DNA of 64,000 nucleotides from Acidobacteriota bacterium (lineage in GTDB: Bacteria > Acidobacteriota > Polarisedimenticolia > J045). The stretch is from contig JALOKP010000002.1 in NCBI GenBank assembly GCA_025456425.1, forward strand, positions 29,376-93,375, written 5' to 3'. The position numbers and the translations under genes were made by a program. How positions within the stretch are numbered: the first letter of the stretch is position 1; every line of letters begins with the position of its first letter. Under the pieces are notes generated by a model. It was not told where the DNA came from and did no database searches. It saw only the letters and a program-made list of their open reading frames with translations. Of this stretch, positions 17,431-27,127 are shown one piece after another.

Positions 17431-17442
17431 CCCCGATCGGGG
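17431..17442. promoter_or_regulatory. Perfect 12-bp palindrome, candidate enhancer-binding-protein site
   Basis: CCCCGATCGGGG centred ~136 nt upstream of predicted sigma-54 start; a partial copy AGGGATCGGGGC lies at 17468-17479. Confidence 0.4.
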
Positions 17443-17491
17443 GGAGTCCCCGGCGCTGAACACGGTCAGGGATCGGGGCTCCCGAAGGGGT

Positions 17492-19060
17492 TCAGCGACC
17501 CAGCACCGACGCCTTCGAGCGGGCCCTCTCCACCAACGCCCGCCGCCGGGGGTCGGCCGATCCCCCGTCGGCCCGGGCGTACTCGGCATAGAGCCGGGCC
17601 GCCTCAGCGGGACGCCCCTCCAGCTCGGCGATCCGCGCCAGGTTGTAGAGCGGCATCGCCTCCGCGGGGTCCAGCTCGCGGACGATCTCGTAGTGCTCGC
17701 GGGCCGGGCCGAGCCGCCCCGTCATCGCGTACGCGTTCCCGAGGTTGTTGTGCGCCCCGGCGTGGCGCGGGTCGGCTGCGAGGGCGGCCTCCCAGGCCGA
17801 GATCGCCCCCGGCAGGTCGTTCGACCCGGCCCGCAGGTGGCCCAGGTTGTAGTGCGCCGACGCGTTCCCCGGATCGGACGCGACCATGCTCTCGAAGAGC
17901 CGCCGGTCGTCGAACCACGCGGTGGTGCGGACCGCCGCGCGAGTGCCGAGCGCGACGAGGAGCAGCGCCGCGAGCACGGACGCCGTCCGCCCCCAGCGGC
18001 TCGCCGCGGCGCGCCAGCCGGCCGCGGCCAGCACGGCGAGTCCGAGCGCCGGGACGTAGAGGTAGCGCTCCGCCACCGGAGCGCTCGGGATCGGGACCAG
18101 GTTCGCGATCGGCAGCAGCGAGAGCAGGAGCCAGAGGCTCCCGGCGCGGACCGGGTCCGGGCTGCGGCGCGCCAGCGCGCCCCAGGCCAGGCCCCCGAGC
18201 CCGGCCAGCGTGGCCGCCAGCTTGGGAAGCGAGAACGCGACCGCGGCCGGCGCGTACGACGCGTTGAGGTGCAGCGGCAGCAGCAGGATCCGCAGCGACT
18301 CGAAGAGCGAGCCGACGACCAGCCCGGCGCGCGCCGCGAGACCGTCCGCAGCCAGCCCCGGCGCCACCGTCCCCAGGACCAGCGCGCGCAGCCCCAGGTA
18401 CGCCGCCAGCACCCCGAAGAAGAGCGCGAGCACGAGCCGGGTCGCCCGCAGCCGCGGGTCCCGCGCCAGCAGCGCCAGCCCCAGCAGGAAGGGGGGGAGG
18501 ACGACCGCCGGCTCCTTGCTCGAGAGCGCCAGCGCGAAGAGCAGGAGCGCGCCGGCGAGCGCCAGCGCGCCGCGGCGGCGCACCGCGAGCAGGGCGGCGA
18601 GCAGCCCGGCCGCGCAGAGCAGGTTGTTGCGCGCGGTGACGAACGCGACCGCCTCGACCGCCGCCGGGTGGACCGCGAGCAGCAGCGCGGCCACGAATCC
18701 CGCGCGCTCGTCCTCGAACAGCCACGCGGCCAGCCGGAAGAGCAGCAGCACACAGGCCGCGTGCAGCAGCAGGCTGGCCAGCCGCCACCAGAACGGTTCC
18801 AGCCCGAACAGCCGGTAGTTGACCAGGAAGCTCAGGGTGGTCGCCGGCCGGTAGTAGGGCGTCGCCTCGTCGTAGAGCCCGGTGTCCGACGACGAGAGGA
18901 TCCGGGCCGCGCTCCCCTCCGCGCCGAAGAACGGGGCCTTGGCGACGATCAGCTCGGCGTCGTCCCAGACGAAGCTCCCACCGAGGCTCGCCGCGTAGAT
19001 CGCGAGCACGGCGCCGACGAGCACGAGGGCTGGGAGGGGGCGGGACCGCATCGTCGCCAT
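17492..19060 (-). CDS. TMTC-like multi-TM GT-C glycosyltransferase with C-terminal TPRs (paralog 1)
   Basis: GSFVWDDAELI, YYRPATTLSFLVNYRLFG, HPAAVEAVAFVTARNNLL, C-terminal TPR ASAHYNLGHLRAGSNDLPGAISAWEAALAADPRHAGAHNNLGNAY. Confidence 0.85.
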   Translation of the reverse strand: MATMRSRPLPALVLVGAVLAIYAASLGGSFVWDDAELIVAKAPFFGAEGSAARILSSSDTGLYDEATPYYRPATTLSFLVNYRLFGLEPFWWRLASLLLHAACVLLLFRLAAWLFEDERAGFVAALLLAVHPAAVEAVAFVTARNNLLCAAGLLAALLAVRRRGALALAGALLLFALALSSKEPAVVLPPFLLGLALLARDPRLRATRLVLALFFGVLAAYLGLRALVLGTVAPGLAADGLAARAGLVVGSLFESLRILLLPLHLNASYAPAAVAFSLPKLAATLAGLGGLAWGALARRSPDPVRAGSLWLLLSLLPIANLVPIPSAPVAERYLYVPALGLAVLAAAGWRAAASRWGRTASVLAALLLVALGTRAAVRTTAWFDDRRLFESMVASDPGNASAHYNLGHLRAGSNDLPGAISAWEAALAADPRHAGAHNNLGNAYAMTGRLGPAREHYEIVRELDPAEAMPLYNLARIAELEGRPAEAARLYAEYARADGGSADPRRRALVERARSKASVLGR

Positions 19061-19137
19061 CTTCTCCCGCCCTGCCGCGGCGGTGCCAGCACTCCGCGCG
19101 ACCTCGCGTAGACTTGTCCTTCCCCGCGGAGCCCGCC

Positions 19138-20451
19138 ATGAGCCAGGCCCTTCCCCGCCGGAGCTTCCTCTCCTCGATCGTCTACCCCGCCGCCGTGATT
19201 CCGGTCGCCTTCAGCGCCCCGGGCCTGGCCCGCGCGCTCGCCGCGGCGGCCGAGGCGGGTCCGCCTGCCGCCGGTTCCGACCCGCTGACCGCCGACGAGG
19301 CCTTCTGGCGCGCGATCCAGCAGGCCTTCGCGGTCGACCGCAGCCTGGTCAACCTCAACAACGGCGGGATCAGCCCCTCGCCGCGCCCGGTGATCGACGC
19401 GCTGTTCCGGCACTGGAGCTACGAGAACGAGCTGCCGCCCTACACGATGTGGCAGGTCCTCGAGCCGCAGCGCGAAGGGGTCCGCCAGCAGCTCGCACGG
19501 CTCGCCGGCGTGTCGCCCGAGGAGATCGCGCTGACCCGCAATGCGTCCGAAGCACTGGAGACCGTGCAGCTCGGCCTGCCGCTCGCGCCAGGGGACGAGC
19601 TGCTGACGACCACCCAGGACTACCCGCGGATGATCACGACCTGGAAGCAGCGGGCGCGGCGCGAGGGGCAGGTCCTGCGCCAGTTCCCGCTGCCGATGCC
19701 GGCCGGCGACGCGGCGCGGATCGTCGCCCTGTTCGAGCAGAACCTGACGCCGAAGACGAAGGCGATCCTCGTCTCGCACGTGATCTTCCTGACCGGGCAG
19801 GTCATGCCGGTGCGCGAGATCGTGGCGCTGGGGCGCCGGCGCGGGATCCCGGTGATCGTCGACGGCGCGCACTCGTTCGCGCACCTCGACTTCACGCTGG
19901 CGGACCTCGACTGCGACTACTTCGGCACCAGCCTGCACAAGTGGCTCACCGCGCCCCACGGCACGGGGATGCTGTTCGTGCGCCGGGAACGGATCCCGGG
20001 GGTCTGGCCGCTGATGGCGGCCGACGAGAAGCAGGACGCCGACATCCGCAAGTTCGAGGAGATCGGGACGCACCCGGCCGCGCCCTACCTGGCGATCGCA
20101 GAGGCGGTGGCGTTCCACCAGGCGATCGGGCAGCCGCGCAAGCTGCAGCGGCTGGTCCACCTGCGCGATCTCTGGGTCGCGCCGCTGCGGGAGCACGCTA
20201 AGGTCCGGTTCCACACCGCGCTGGGGCCCGGGCAGGCGGGCGGGATCGCGCTGTTCCAGGTCGAGGGGCTCGACAGCGCGGAGCTGGTCAAGCGCCTCTG
20301 GGAGCGGCACCGGATCTTCACGACCGGGATCCGGCACGAGGAGTTCGAGGGGATCCGCGTCACCCCGAACGTCTACACCACGCCCGTCGAGATCGCGCGC
20401 TTCGTCGACGCCGTGCTGGCCGAGGCGGGACCGGCCCGGCGCGAGGTCTAG
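19138..20451 (+). CDS. Class-V PLP aminotransferase (isopenicillin-N epimerase-like) with Tat signal
   Basis: PRRSFLSSIVYPAAVIPVAFSAPGLARA twin-arginine signal; DYFGTSLHKWLTAPHGTGMLFV PLP-lysine region. Confidence 0.85.
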   Translation: MSQALPRRSFLSSIVYPAAVIPVAFSAPGLARALAAAAEAGPPAAGSDPLTADEAFWRAIQQAFAVDRSLVNLNNGGISPSPRPVIDALFRHWSYENELPPYTMWQVLEPQREGVRQQLARLAGVSPEEIALTRNASEALETVQLGLPLAPGDELLTTTQDYPRMITTWKQRARREGQVLRQFPLPMPAGDAARIVALFEQNLTPKTKAILVSHVIFLTGQVMPVREIVALGRRRGIPVIVDGAHSFAHLDFTLADLDCDYFGTSLHKWLTAPHGTGMLFVRRERIPGVWPLMAADEKQDADIRKFEEIGTHPAAPYLAIAEAVAFHQAIGQPRKLQRLVHLRDLWVAPLREHAKVRFHTALGPGQAGGIALFQVEGLDSAELVKRLWERHRIFTTGIRHEEFEGIRVTPNVYTTPVEIARFVDAVLAEAGPARREV

Positions 20452-21254
20452 CGGCGGGCGACGGCGGCCCGCGTCACGGGCGCTTCCCGCGGGGGGCGGG
20501 ACGCCCGCAGTTCGTCGGGGCGCGGGTGTCCGAGGTCGTGGCAGGACAGGCAGAGCTGCCGGCGGCTGCCCCCGGCGATCACGCTCCGGGCGAGCGAGTA
20601 GACGCGGTGGCAGCTGCCGCAGCTGACCCGCGCCTCGACCAGCCGCGCGGGGAGGGACACCTCGGCCGCCGCGCGATAGCGGCCGAAGGCGGTGGGGCGC
20701 GCCAGGGCGTACTCGCCGACCGGGTGCGAGTGGTCGACCGCGATCCGGGGCGCGGACGCCTCGAAGTCCGCGACCAGCGCGACCGCGCCGTGGCAGGCCT
20801 GGCACCGGCGCGAGACGGCGTCGAGTTCGGGACGGGACGAGTCTTCGCCCGAGGGCGCCGGCCCCGCGAATCGCGGGCCACCGTGCACCGTGTCGGCGTA
20901 CTGGGCGTGCGGCTCGTCCCACACCCCGTTTGGGCCGCGGTGGCAGCGCGCGCAGAGTGCGGGAACCGTCAGCCGCAGGAAGAAGTCCTGGTCGGCCGCG
21001 TCGTGCCCCTCGCGGCCGTGCCCGGTGTGGCAGGTCAGGCAGGTCAGCCGTCCCCCCGCCAAGGGAAGCCCGGCCACGCTCCCGGCCACGCGCCCCGCCA
21101 CCGGAACGTCCATCGGGTGGGTCGGCATCAGGTGGTCCGGAATGCGTTCGTGGCAGCCGAAGCACTGCTCGCTGCCGTCGAGCGCCAGGACCGGGAAGAC
21201 GGAGGCCGCCAGGGCGAACATCGCCCCGGCCGCCGCGCGGCGCGCATCGACCAT
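20448..21254 (-). CDS. Exported multiheme c-type cytochrome, 6 CXXCH
   Basis: CFGCH, CLTCH, CARCH, CQACH, CGSCH, CLSCH; N-terminal signal peptide; convergent CTAG stop overlap with the aminotransferase. Confidence 0.9.
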   Translation of the reverse strand: MVDARRAAAGAMFALAASVFPVLALDGSEQCFGCHERIPDHLMPTHPMDVPVAGRVAGSVAGLPLAGGRLTCLTCHTGHGREGHDAADQDFFLRLTVPALCARCHRGPNGVWDEPHAQYADTVHGGPRFAGPAPSGEDSSRPELDAVSRRCQACHGAVALVADFEASAPRIAVDHSHPVGEYALARPTAFGRYRAAAEVSLPARLVEARVSCGSCHRVYSLARSVIAGGSRRQLCLSCHDLGHPRPDELRASRPPREAPVTRAAVARR

Positions 21255-21411
21255 GTTCGGGAATCCCCCTCCGCGTCCCCGCAGGCGCCGCCGTCCCCGG
21301 CGTGCTCCTGGGAAAGCTAGGGTGCGCGCGGCCGCGTCGGCAACGCCGGGGGCCTCCCCCCCGTTCGTCGAGTCCCTGCCCGATAATGTCCAGGTTCCCG
21401 GGGGCCGAGCC

Positions 21412-22404
21412 GTGTCCGACGAGCCGCTCAGCGACGAGCCGCGCCATCCGATCCAGGTGGTCGTCCGGCGTACCGGCGTCAGTCAGGACCTGCTGCGGGC
21501 CTGGGAAAAGCGCTACGCGGCGGTCGTCCCGGGCCGGACGCCGGGGAGCCACCGGCTCTACTCGGACGCCGACATCCACCGCCTGGGGCTGATCCGCGAG
21601 GCGCTCGACGGCGGACGCCGGATCGGACAGGTCGCGGGGCTCGCGAACGACGAGCTGGCCGCGCTGGTCGACGACGACCGCCGCGAAGCCTTCGCGACGG
21701 CCCGCCCCCCGCTCCCCCGCGCCGCCGCGGCCGCCTCCCCGCCCGAGGACCTGCGCGTGCGGCACGTGGCCGCCTGCCTCGCAGCGATCCGCGAACTCGA
21801 CGCTCCGCGGCTCGAAGCCGCGCTGGACGAGGCGCGCCTGGCGCTGAGCCTGCCGCACCTGCTCGAGGGGGTGATCGGGCCGCTGCTCGAGGAGATCGGC
21901 GAGGCCTGGCGGCGCGGCGAGCTGCGCCCGTACCACGAGCACATGGCGAGCGCGGCGCTGCGCAGCTTCCTGGGGGGGATGCGCGGGACCTTTCTCGCCG
22001 CGTCCAACGCCCCGCTGCTGCTGGTCGCGCTGCCGGCCGGCCAGCACCACGAGCTGTCGGCGCTGATGGCGGCGCTCGCCGGAGCGGCCGAGGGCTGGCG
22101 GGTCACCTACCTCGGGCCCGACCTCCCGGCCGACGACATCGCCGCGGCGGTGCGCCAGGCCGGGGCCCGGGCGCTGGCTCTCGGGATCGTCTTCCCGCCC
22201 GACGACCCCGAGCTTCCGGCACAGCTCGAGAGGCTGCGCCGCGGGGTCGGCCCGGAGCTGCCCCTCCTCGTGTTCGGAGGCTCGGCGCCGGCCTATGTGG
22301 CCGCGGTCGACGCGGTCGGCGCCGAGACCGTGACGGGGGTGGGGCCGCTTCGCAACGCCCTCGGGCGGTTGCGGCGCCCCCTCCCGAGTCTTCCAATTCG
22401 TTGA
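21412..22404 (+). CDS. MerR-type regulator with cobalamin-binding domain (CarH/LitR-like)
   Basis: GTG start; MerR helix IQVVVRRTGVSQDLLRAWEKRYAAVVPGRTPGSHRLYSDADIHRLGLI; W-RRGELRPYH-EH (Wx9EH); LPAGQHHELSALMAALAGAAEGWRVTYLGPDLP B12 fold. Confidence 0.85.
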   Translation: MSDEPLSDEPRHPIQVVVRRTGVSQDLLRAWEKRYAAVVPGRTPGSHRLYSDADIHRLGLIREALDGGRRIGQVAGLANDELAALVDDDRREAFATARPPLPRAAAAASPPEDLRVRHVAACLAAIRELDAPRLEAALDEARLALSLPHLLEGVIGPLLEEIGEAWRRGELRPYHEHMASAALRSFLGGMRGTFLAASNAPLLLVALPAGQHHELSALMAALAGAAEGWRVTYLGPDLPADDIAAAVRQAGARALALGIVFPPDDPELPAQLERLRRGVGPELPLLVFGGSAPAYVAAVDAVGAETVTGVGPLRNALGRLRRPLPSLPIR

Positions 22405-22506
22405 TTCGAAAGGGATTGGGGGAGCCCCCCGGAAGGCCGAAGTTTTCTCCTTGGCAACATGTGATCATAGTGATATCATTCCGATTGCTCTCTAGGAGGG
22501 GCAAAA

Positions 22507-23391
22507 ATGATCCGCGAAAAGGAAGTCCGTCCCGTCTCCGGCCTGGCCGCCTTGCTAGTCCTGCTCGCCGCGCTGGCCGGCTCGATCTACATGTTCGTCC
22601 AGGCGGTGATCGCGCTCGATCGCGGCACCGGCACGGTCCCGCAGCTGCTGCTCTGGATCTTCTCGATCGCGCTCGCCTTTCTGCTGCTGCTCGGCCTGTT
22701 CACGGTCGCGCCGAACCAGGGGGTGGTGCTTCAACTCTTTGGCCGGTACGTAGGAACGGCGCGCGTCGAGGGGCTGCGCTGGACCAACCCCTTCTACTCC
22801 AAGAAGAAGGTCTCGCTGCGCGTGCGCAACTTCGAGACCCAGCGCCTGAAGGTCAACGACCTGATGGGCAACCCGATCGAGATCGGGGCGATCGTGGTCT
22901 GGCAGGTGGTCGACACCGCGGAGGCCGTGTTCGAGGTCGACGACTACCAGAACTACGTCCACGTCCAGAGCGAGTCCGCGCTGCGCAGCCTGGCGACGCA
23001 GTACCCCTACGACGCGCACGAGGACGGGGTGATGTCGCTGCGCGCCAACATCGTCGAGATTGCGGAGCACCTCAAGACCGAAATCCAGGACCGCCTGGCC
23101 AAGGCCGGCGTCAAGGTCATCGAGGCCCGGATCAGCCACCTCGCCTACGCCGCCGAGATCGCGGCCGCGATGCTGCAGCGCCAGCAGGCCTCCGCGATCA
23201 TCGCCGCGCGGCAGAAGATCGTCGACGGCGCGGTCGGAATGGTCGAGATGGCGCTGGCGCGGCTGGACGCCAACAACGTCGTGAAACTCGACGACGAGCG
23301 CAAGGCGGCGATGGTCAGCAACCTGCTGGTCGTGCTCTGCAGCGAGCGCTCGACCCAGCCGATCGTCAACGCCGGCTCGATCTACCACTAG
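22507..23391 (+). CDS. SPFH/band-7 domain membrane protein
   Basis: N-terminal TMs; [83 protein letters not shown]. Confidence 0.9.
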   Translation: MIREKEVRPVSGLAALLVLLAALAGSIYMFVQAVIALDRGTGTVPQLLLWIFSIALAFLLLLGLFTVAPNQGVVLQLFGRYVGTARVEGLRWTNPFYSKKKVSLRVRNFETQRLKVNDLMGNPIEIGAIVVWQVVDTAEAVFEVDDYQNYVHVQSESALRSLATQYPYDAHEDGVMSLRANIVEIAEHLKTEIQDRLAKAGVKVIEARISHLAYAAEIAAAMLQRQQASAIIAARQKIVDGAVGMVEMALARLDANNVVKLDDERKAAMVSNLLVVLCSERSTQPIVNAGSIYH

Positions 23392-23403
23392 CGGGGCCGG
23401 GCC

Positions 23404-23604
23404 GTGGGCGAGCGCAAGCCGTTCCTCCTGCGCCTCGACGGCGCGCTGCTCGACGCGCTCCGCGCGTGGGCGGAGGACGACCTGCGCTCGCTCAACGGTC
23501 AGATCGAGTTCGTGCTGCGGGAGGCGCTGAAGAAGAAGGGGCGGCTCAAGGAGGAGCCGCCGCAGCCGGGGGTCCCGCCGCGGCTCGATCCGGACTCGGC
23601 CTAG
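23404..23604 (+). CDS. Small Arc-like ribbon-helix-helix protein
   Basis: KPFLLRLDGALLDALRAWAEDDLRSLNGQIEFVLREALKKKGR. Confidence 0.7.
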   Translation: MGERKPFLLRLDGALLDALRAWAEDDLRSLNGQIEFVLREALKKKGRLKEEPPQPGVPPRLDPDSA

Positions 23605-25262
23605 CGGCCCCCGCCGGGTCGCAACCCCCAGCGCTCCAGCTCCGCGTCGAGCGTCGCGAGCGCGCGCGGATCGAGCGTTGCGAGCGCCGCGCGCTGCTCC
23701 TCGATGCAGGCGGCGTCGCGCAGCGTGATGCAGGCGTAGGCGAGATTGAGCCGCGTACCGGCGGCCCCGGGATCGAGCCGGAGCGACTCGCGAAACGCGC
23801 CCACGGCCAGCTCCGGTCTCTGGACGCGCCGCAGGGCGATCCCGAGATCGTTGTGATACCCGGCGTCGGCGGGTTCCAGGGCGACGGCCCGCCGGAACTG
23901 CTCGAGCGCCTCCGCCCAGCGCTCGCGAGCCAGCAGCGCCTGCCCGTGGAGGTCGTGCGCAAAGGCCGAGCGCGGGGCGGTCCGGAGCTGGTCCGCGGTC
24001 AGCGTCAGATCGTCGCACCAGACCGCCGCGCGCACGGCGCTGATCGTCCCGAGCGACACGAGCAGGACCGTGACCAGGCCCCAGGCGGCGCGGTGGACGC
24101 CCGGCGGGAGGGTGGTCAGGAGACGGCACGCCACTCCGGCGAGCAACGCGAACCCGACGGCGGGCAGGTAGAGGTAGCGTTCCGCGGCCAGTGTGGCCGA
24201 TCCGGAGGGGACGAAGAGGGCCGGTGCGAGGAAGATCCCGATCCACGCCGCCGCGACCCAGCCGATGCGGCGGGGCCCGGGCCGACCGAGCCCGATGATC
24301 CCGGCGACGAGCAGCGCGGCCGCCACCACGCTCACCGCGCCCAGGACCAGGTGCTCGCGCGTGTAGAGCGAGTTGAGGGGCCACGGCACGACGAGCAGGC
24401 CGAGCAGGCGCACGGCCGCGGCGAGCGCCAGGCCGGGCTCGCGGGTCAGGAGTGGCCCCTGCAGAGCAGCGGCCGGGCCGCCGGTCACGAGAACGGCGCC
24501 GAGAGCGTGTGTGCGCGCGCCGGCGACCAGCCCCAGCGCGACGGCGAAGGCCACGACAGCCGCCCGGTTGCGAGTCCACCAGTTCGCGGGCGCAGCCTCG
24601 CCGCGCCCCACGCCGAGCGCATCCCAGGCCGCAAGGACCAGGGGCAGGACGATGGCGGTCTCCTTGGCCAGCGCGCCCGCGGCGCAGGCGCACGCGACGC
24701 CGGTCAGCAGCAGCGCGCGCCGCCCGGCCGGCAGCTCTTTCCGACGCGAGGCCAGCCAGCCCAGCGTCGCGAGCAGGACGAAGAACGTCGCCCAGAGGTC
24801 GGTCCTGGCGGCGATGAACGCGACCGTTTCGACCTGCACCGGGTGGACCGCAAACAGCGCCGCGCCAAAGAGCGTGCCCAGGCCGACGCCCAGGAGCAGC
24901 ACCAGCAGCCGGGCGACGAGGAGCGTGTTGAGCACGTGGAGCAGCACGTTGGTCGCGTGATACGCCCCCGCCGAGCCGCCGCCGAGCCGCCCGTCGAACC
25001 ACAGGCTGAGGTTGGTCACCGGGCGGTAGTAGTTGTCCGGGTCGTTCTGCCCGGGCAGGAACGGCGCCGCGGCCACCGCGAAGAGTCCCCCTTCCCTGTC
25101 CCGGGCGGCGACGTCGGCGACGAGGTAGTGATCGTCCCAGACCAGCTCGTGGCCGAGCGTCCGTGCGAAGGGCAGGCAGGCCGCGAGGACCAGCACGGCG
25201 ATCCCCAGCGCCACCGCGCGCGGGGAGGCGGGAGCGTGTGTCGCGAGGGGTTCGGTCGGCAT
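23601..25262 (-). CDS. TMTC-like GT-C plus TPR protein (paralog 2)
   Basis: HELVWDDHYLV, YYRPVTNLSLWFDG, HPVQVETVAFIAARTDLW, C-terminal TPRs. Confidence 0.85.
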   Translation of the reverse strand: MPTEPLATHAPASPRAVALGIAVLVLAACLPFARTLGHELVWDDHYLVADVAARDREGGLFAVAAAPFLPGQNDPDNYYRPVTNLSLWFDGRLGGGSAGAYHATNVLLHVLNTLLVARLLVLLLGVGLGTLFGAALFAVHPVQVETVAFIAARTDLWATFFVLLATLGWLASRRKELPAGRRALLLTGVACACAAGALAKETAIVLPLVLAAWDALGVGRGEAAPANWWTRNRAAVVAFAVALGLVAGARTHALGAVLVTGGPAAALQGPLLTREPGLALAAAVRLLGLLVVPWPLNSLYTREHLVLGAVSVVAAALLVAGIIGLGRPGPRRIGWVAAAWIGIFLAPALFVPSGSATLAAERYLYLPAVGFALLAGVACRLLTTLPPGVHRAAWGLVTVLLVSLGTISAVRAAVWCDDLTLTADQLRTAPRSAFAHDLHGQALLARERWAEALEQFRRAVALEPADAGYHNDLGIALRRVQRPELAVGAFRESLRLDPGAAGTRLNLAYACITLRDAACIEEQRAALATLDPRALATLDAELERWGLRPGGGR

Positions 25263-25377
25263 CGAGTTCGCTTTCGCGTCGCGCGGGATCTTGGCACGCC
25301 GGGATTCCCCGCGGCAACGGCGGAGTCGAACGCGCCCGGCGACGGCCCCGGCGAAGACGGTGACGCGATGCCGGCGC

Positions 25378-27102
25378 TCAGCGCGCGCCGAGCGCCCGCT
25401 CCGCTGCCGCGAGATTGGCCGCGTACTCCGGCTGGCCGGGGGCTTCGCGAACAGCCCGCTGCAGGCTCTCGACTGCCAGCGCGAGTTGCCCGCTGCGCGC
25501 GTAGGCCACGCCGAGGCAGTTGTGGGCCTCGGCGTAGCCCGGATCGGCCGCGATCGCGGCCCGGTAGGAGGCGATCGCCTCCGCCGTCGAGCCCAGCGCG
25601 ATCTGCGCGAGTCCCAGCCCGGTGAGAGCTTCGGGCGAGGCCGGCCGCCTGATCACGGCGCCCTGGTAGGCCGCGAGCGCTTCGGGGAAGCGGCCGAGCT
25701 CGAGCAGGGCTGCACCGCTGTTGATCAGCGCGTCGTCCCGCCGCGGGTCGAGCGCGAGGGCCTGCCGGCAACTGTCGACCGCGCGCTCGAACTGGCGCGC
25801 CTCGATCTCCGCGAAGCAGAGCGACTCGCGCGCCAACGCGCTGTCGGGCGATCGGGCGACGGCCTCCGTCCAGAGCGTCAGGTTGTCCCGCCAGACGGCC
25901 TGCCGCCTGATCGACACCGCCGCGGAAGCGAGCATGAGCAGCGCGAGGAGGCCCCAACGCGCCGGAACGGCCGGGATGCTCGCCAGGCCCAGGCCGGCCA
26001 GCAAGCCCAGCCCGAAGACGGGGAAGTAGAGGTAGCGCTCGGCCAGCACCCCTTCCCCGAGCGCCGGCAGGTAGAGCGCCGGAAGCAGCGGAACGACGAT
26101 GAAGCCGATCGCGACCGGCACGATCGCTCGCTTCCGGAAGAGCCAGCAGACAGCCAGGAGCACCGTCACGGCGGCGGTTGCGCCGAGGGCGCGACCGTCG
26201 AGCAAGCTGCGCACCGGCTCGAATCGATACGCCACGGTCGGCTCCGAAGGCGCGACGAGCTTCGCAAGGTACTGCGCAAGGAGCCACAGCGCGTTCGGCA
26301 GGAGCCCGGGGGGCGTGCCGTCGGGCGGGCGCGTCGCCGCGGCGAGCGCGCCGAGAGCGTGCCAGCGCAACCCCAGCGAGACGACCGCCGCGATGCCGAA
26401 CGGGACCAGCCGCAGGGCCACCGCGCGCGGCCTCAGGCGCGTCCCGCCGGCCGCTGGAAAGAGCTCCACCAGCGCGAGCAGGAGCGGAAGCAGGAAGGCG
26501 GGCTCCTTGCAGAGCGTGGCGACGAAGTACGAGCTCGCAGACGCCGCGAGCCGGCCGGGCAGTGAGAGCCGTGGGTCGAGGTAGAGGACGAGCGCGAGCA
26601 GGACGAAGCAGGTCGCCGAGAGGTCGGTGATCCCCGCGATCCAGGCGACCGGCTCGGCGTGGACCGGATGGGTCGCGAAGACCAGCGCAGCCGCGAGCGC
26701 GGCGAAGTGGACGGGGAATCCGGGACGACCGCCCTCCCAGCGGGTGAAGAGCTGCGAGGCCAGGAGCAGGGCGAGCACCGCACAGCCGAGGTGGAACGCG
26801 AGGTTGACGAGGTGGAACGCCCACGGCCGTGGACCGGCGGCCGCATAGGTCGCCATGTAGATCAGGTGCATCCCCGGCCGGTAGAAGCTCGTCCGGTTCT
26901 GCGGATCGAAGGCCGCGACGTGCCGGGTGAAGACCTCCGGAAGGTGGGCCGGATCGCGGATCCACTCGTTCTGGACGACGTTCTGCAGGTCGTCGTAGAC
27001 GAACCCGCCCTGCAGCGTGCTGGCTGCCACGGCCGCCGCGACGATCGCGACGGCGGCGAGTGCGAGCCGCCGGGAACCGCCCCCCTCCCCTCCGGCGCTC
27101 AC
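25378..27102 (-). CDS. TMTC-like GT-C plus TPR protein (paralog 3)
   Basis: GTG start inferred; GGFVYDDLQNVVQNEWI, SFYRPGMHLIYM, HPVHAEPVAWIAGITDLSA, C-terminal TPRs. Confidence 0.8.
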   Translation of the reverse strand: MSAGGEGGGSRRLALAAVAIVAAAVAASTLQGGFVYDDLQNVVQNEWIRDPAHLPEVFTRHVAAFDPQNRTSFYRPGMHLIYMATYAAAGPRPWAFHLVNLAFHLGCAVLALLLASQLFTRWEGGRPGFPVHFAALAAALVFATHPVHAEPVAWIAGITDLSATCFVLLALVLYLDPRLSLPGRLAASASSYFVATLCKEPAFLLPLLLALVELFPAAGGTRLRPRAVALRLVPFGIAAVVSLGLRWHALGALAAATRPPDGTPPGLLPNALWLLAQYLAKLVAPSEPTVAYRFEPVRSLLDGRALGATAAVTVLLAVCWLFRKRAIVPVAIGFIVVPLLPALYLPALGEGVLAERYLYFPVFGLGLLAGLGLASIPAVPARWGLLALLMLASAAVSIRRQAVWRDNLTLWTEAVARSPDSALARESLCFAEIEARQFERAVDSCRQALALDPRRDDALINSGAALLELGRFPEALAAYQGAVIRRPASPEALTGLGLAQIALGSTAEAIASYRAAIAADPGYAEAHNCLGVAYARSGQLALAVESLQRAVREAPGQPEYAANLAAAERALGAR

Positions 27103-27127
27103 TGGCTGCTCGTCCGCGCGGAACGCA

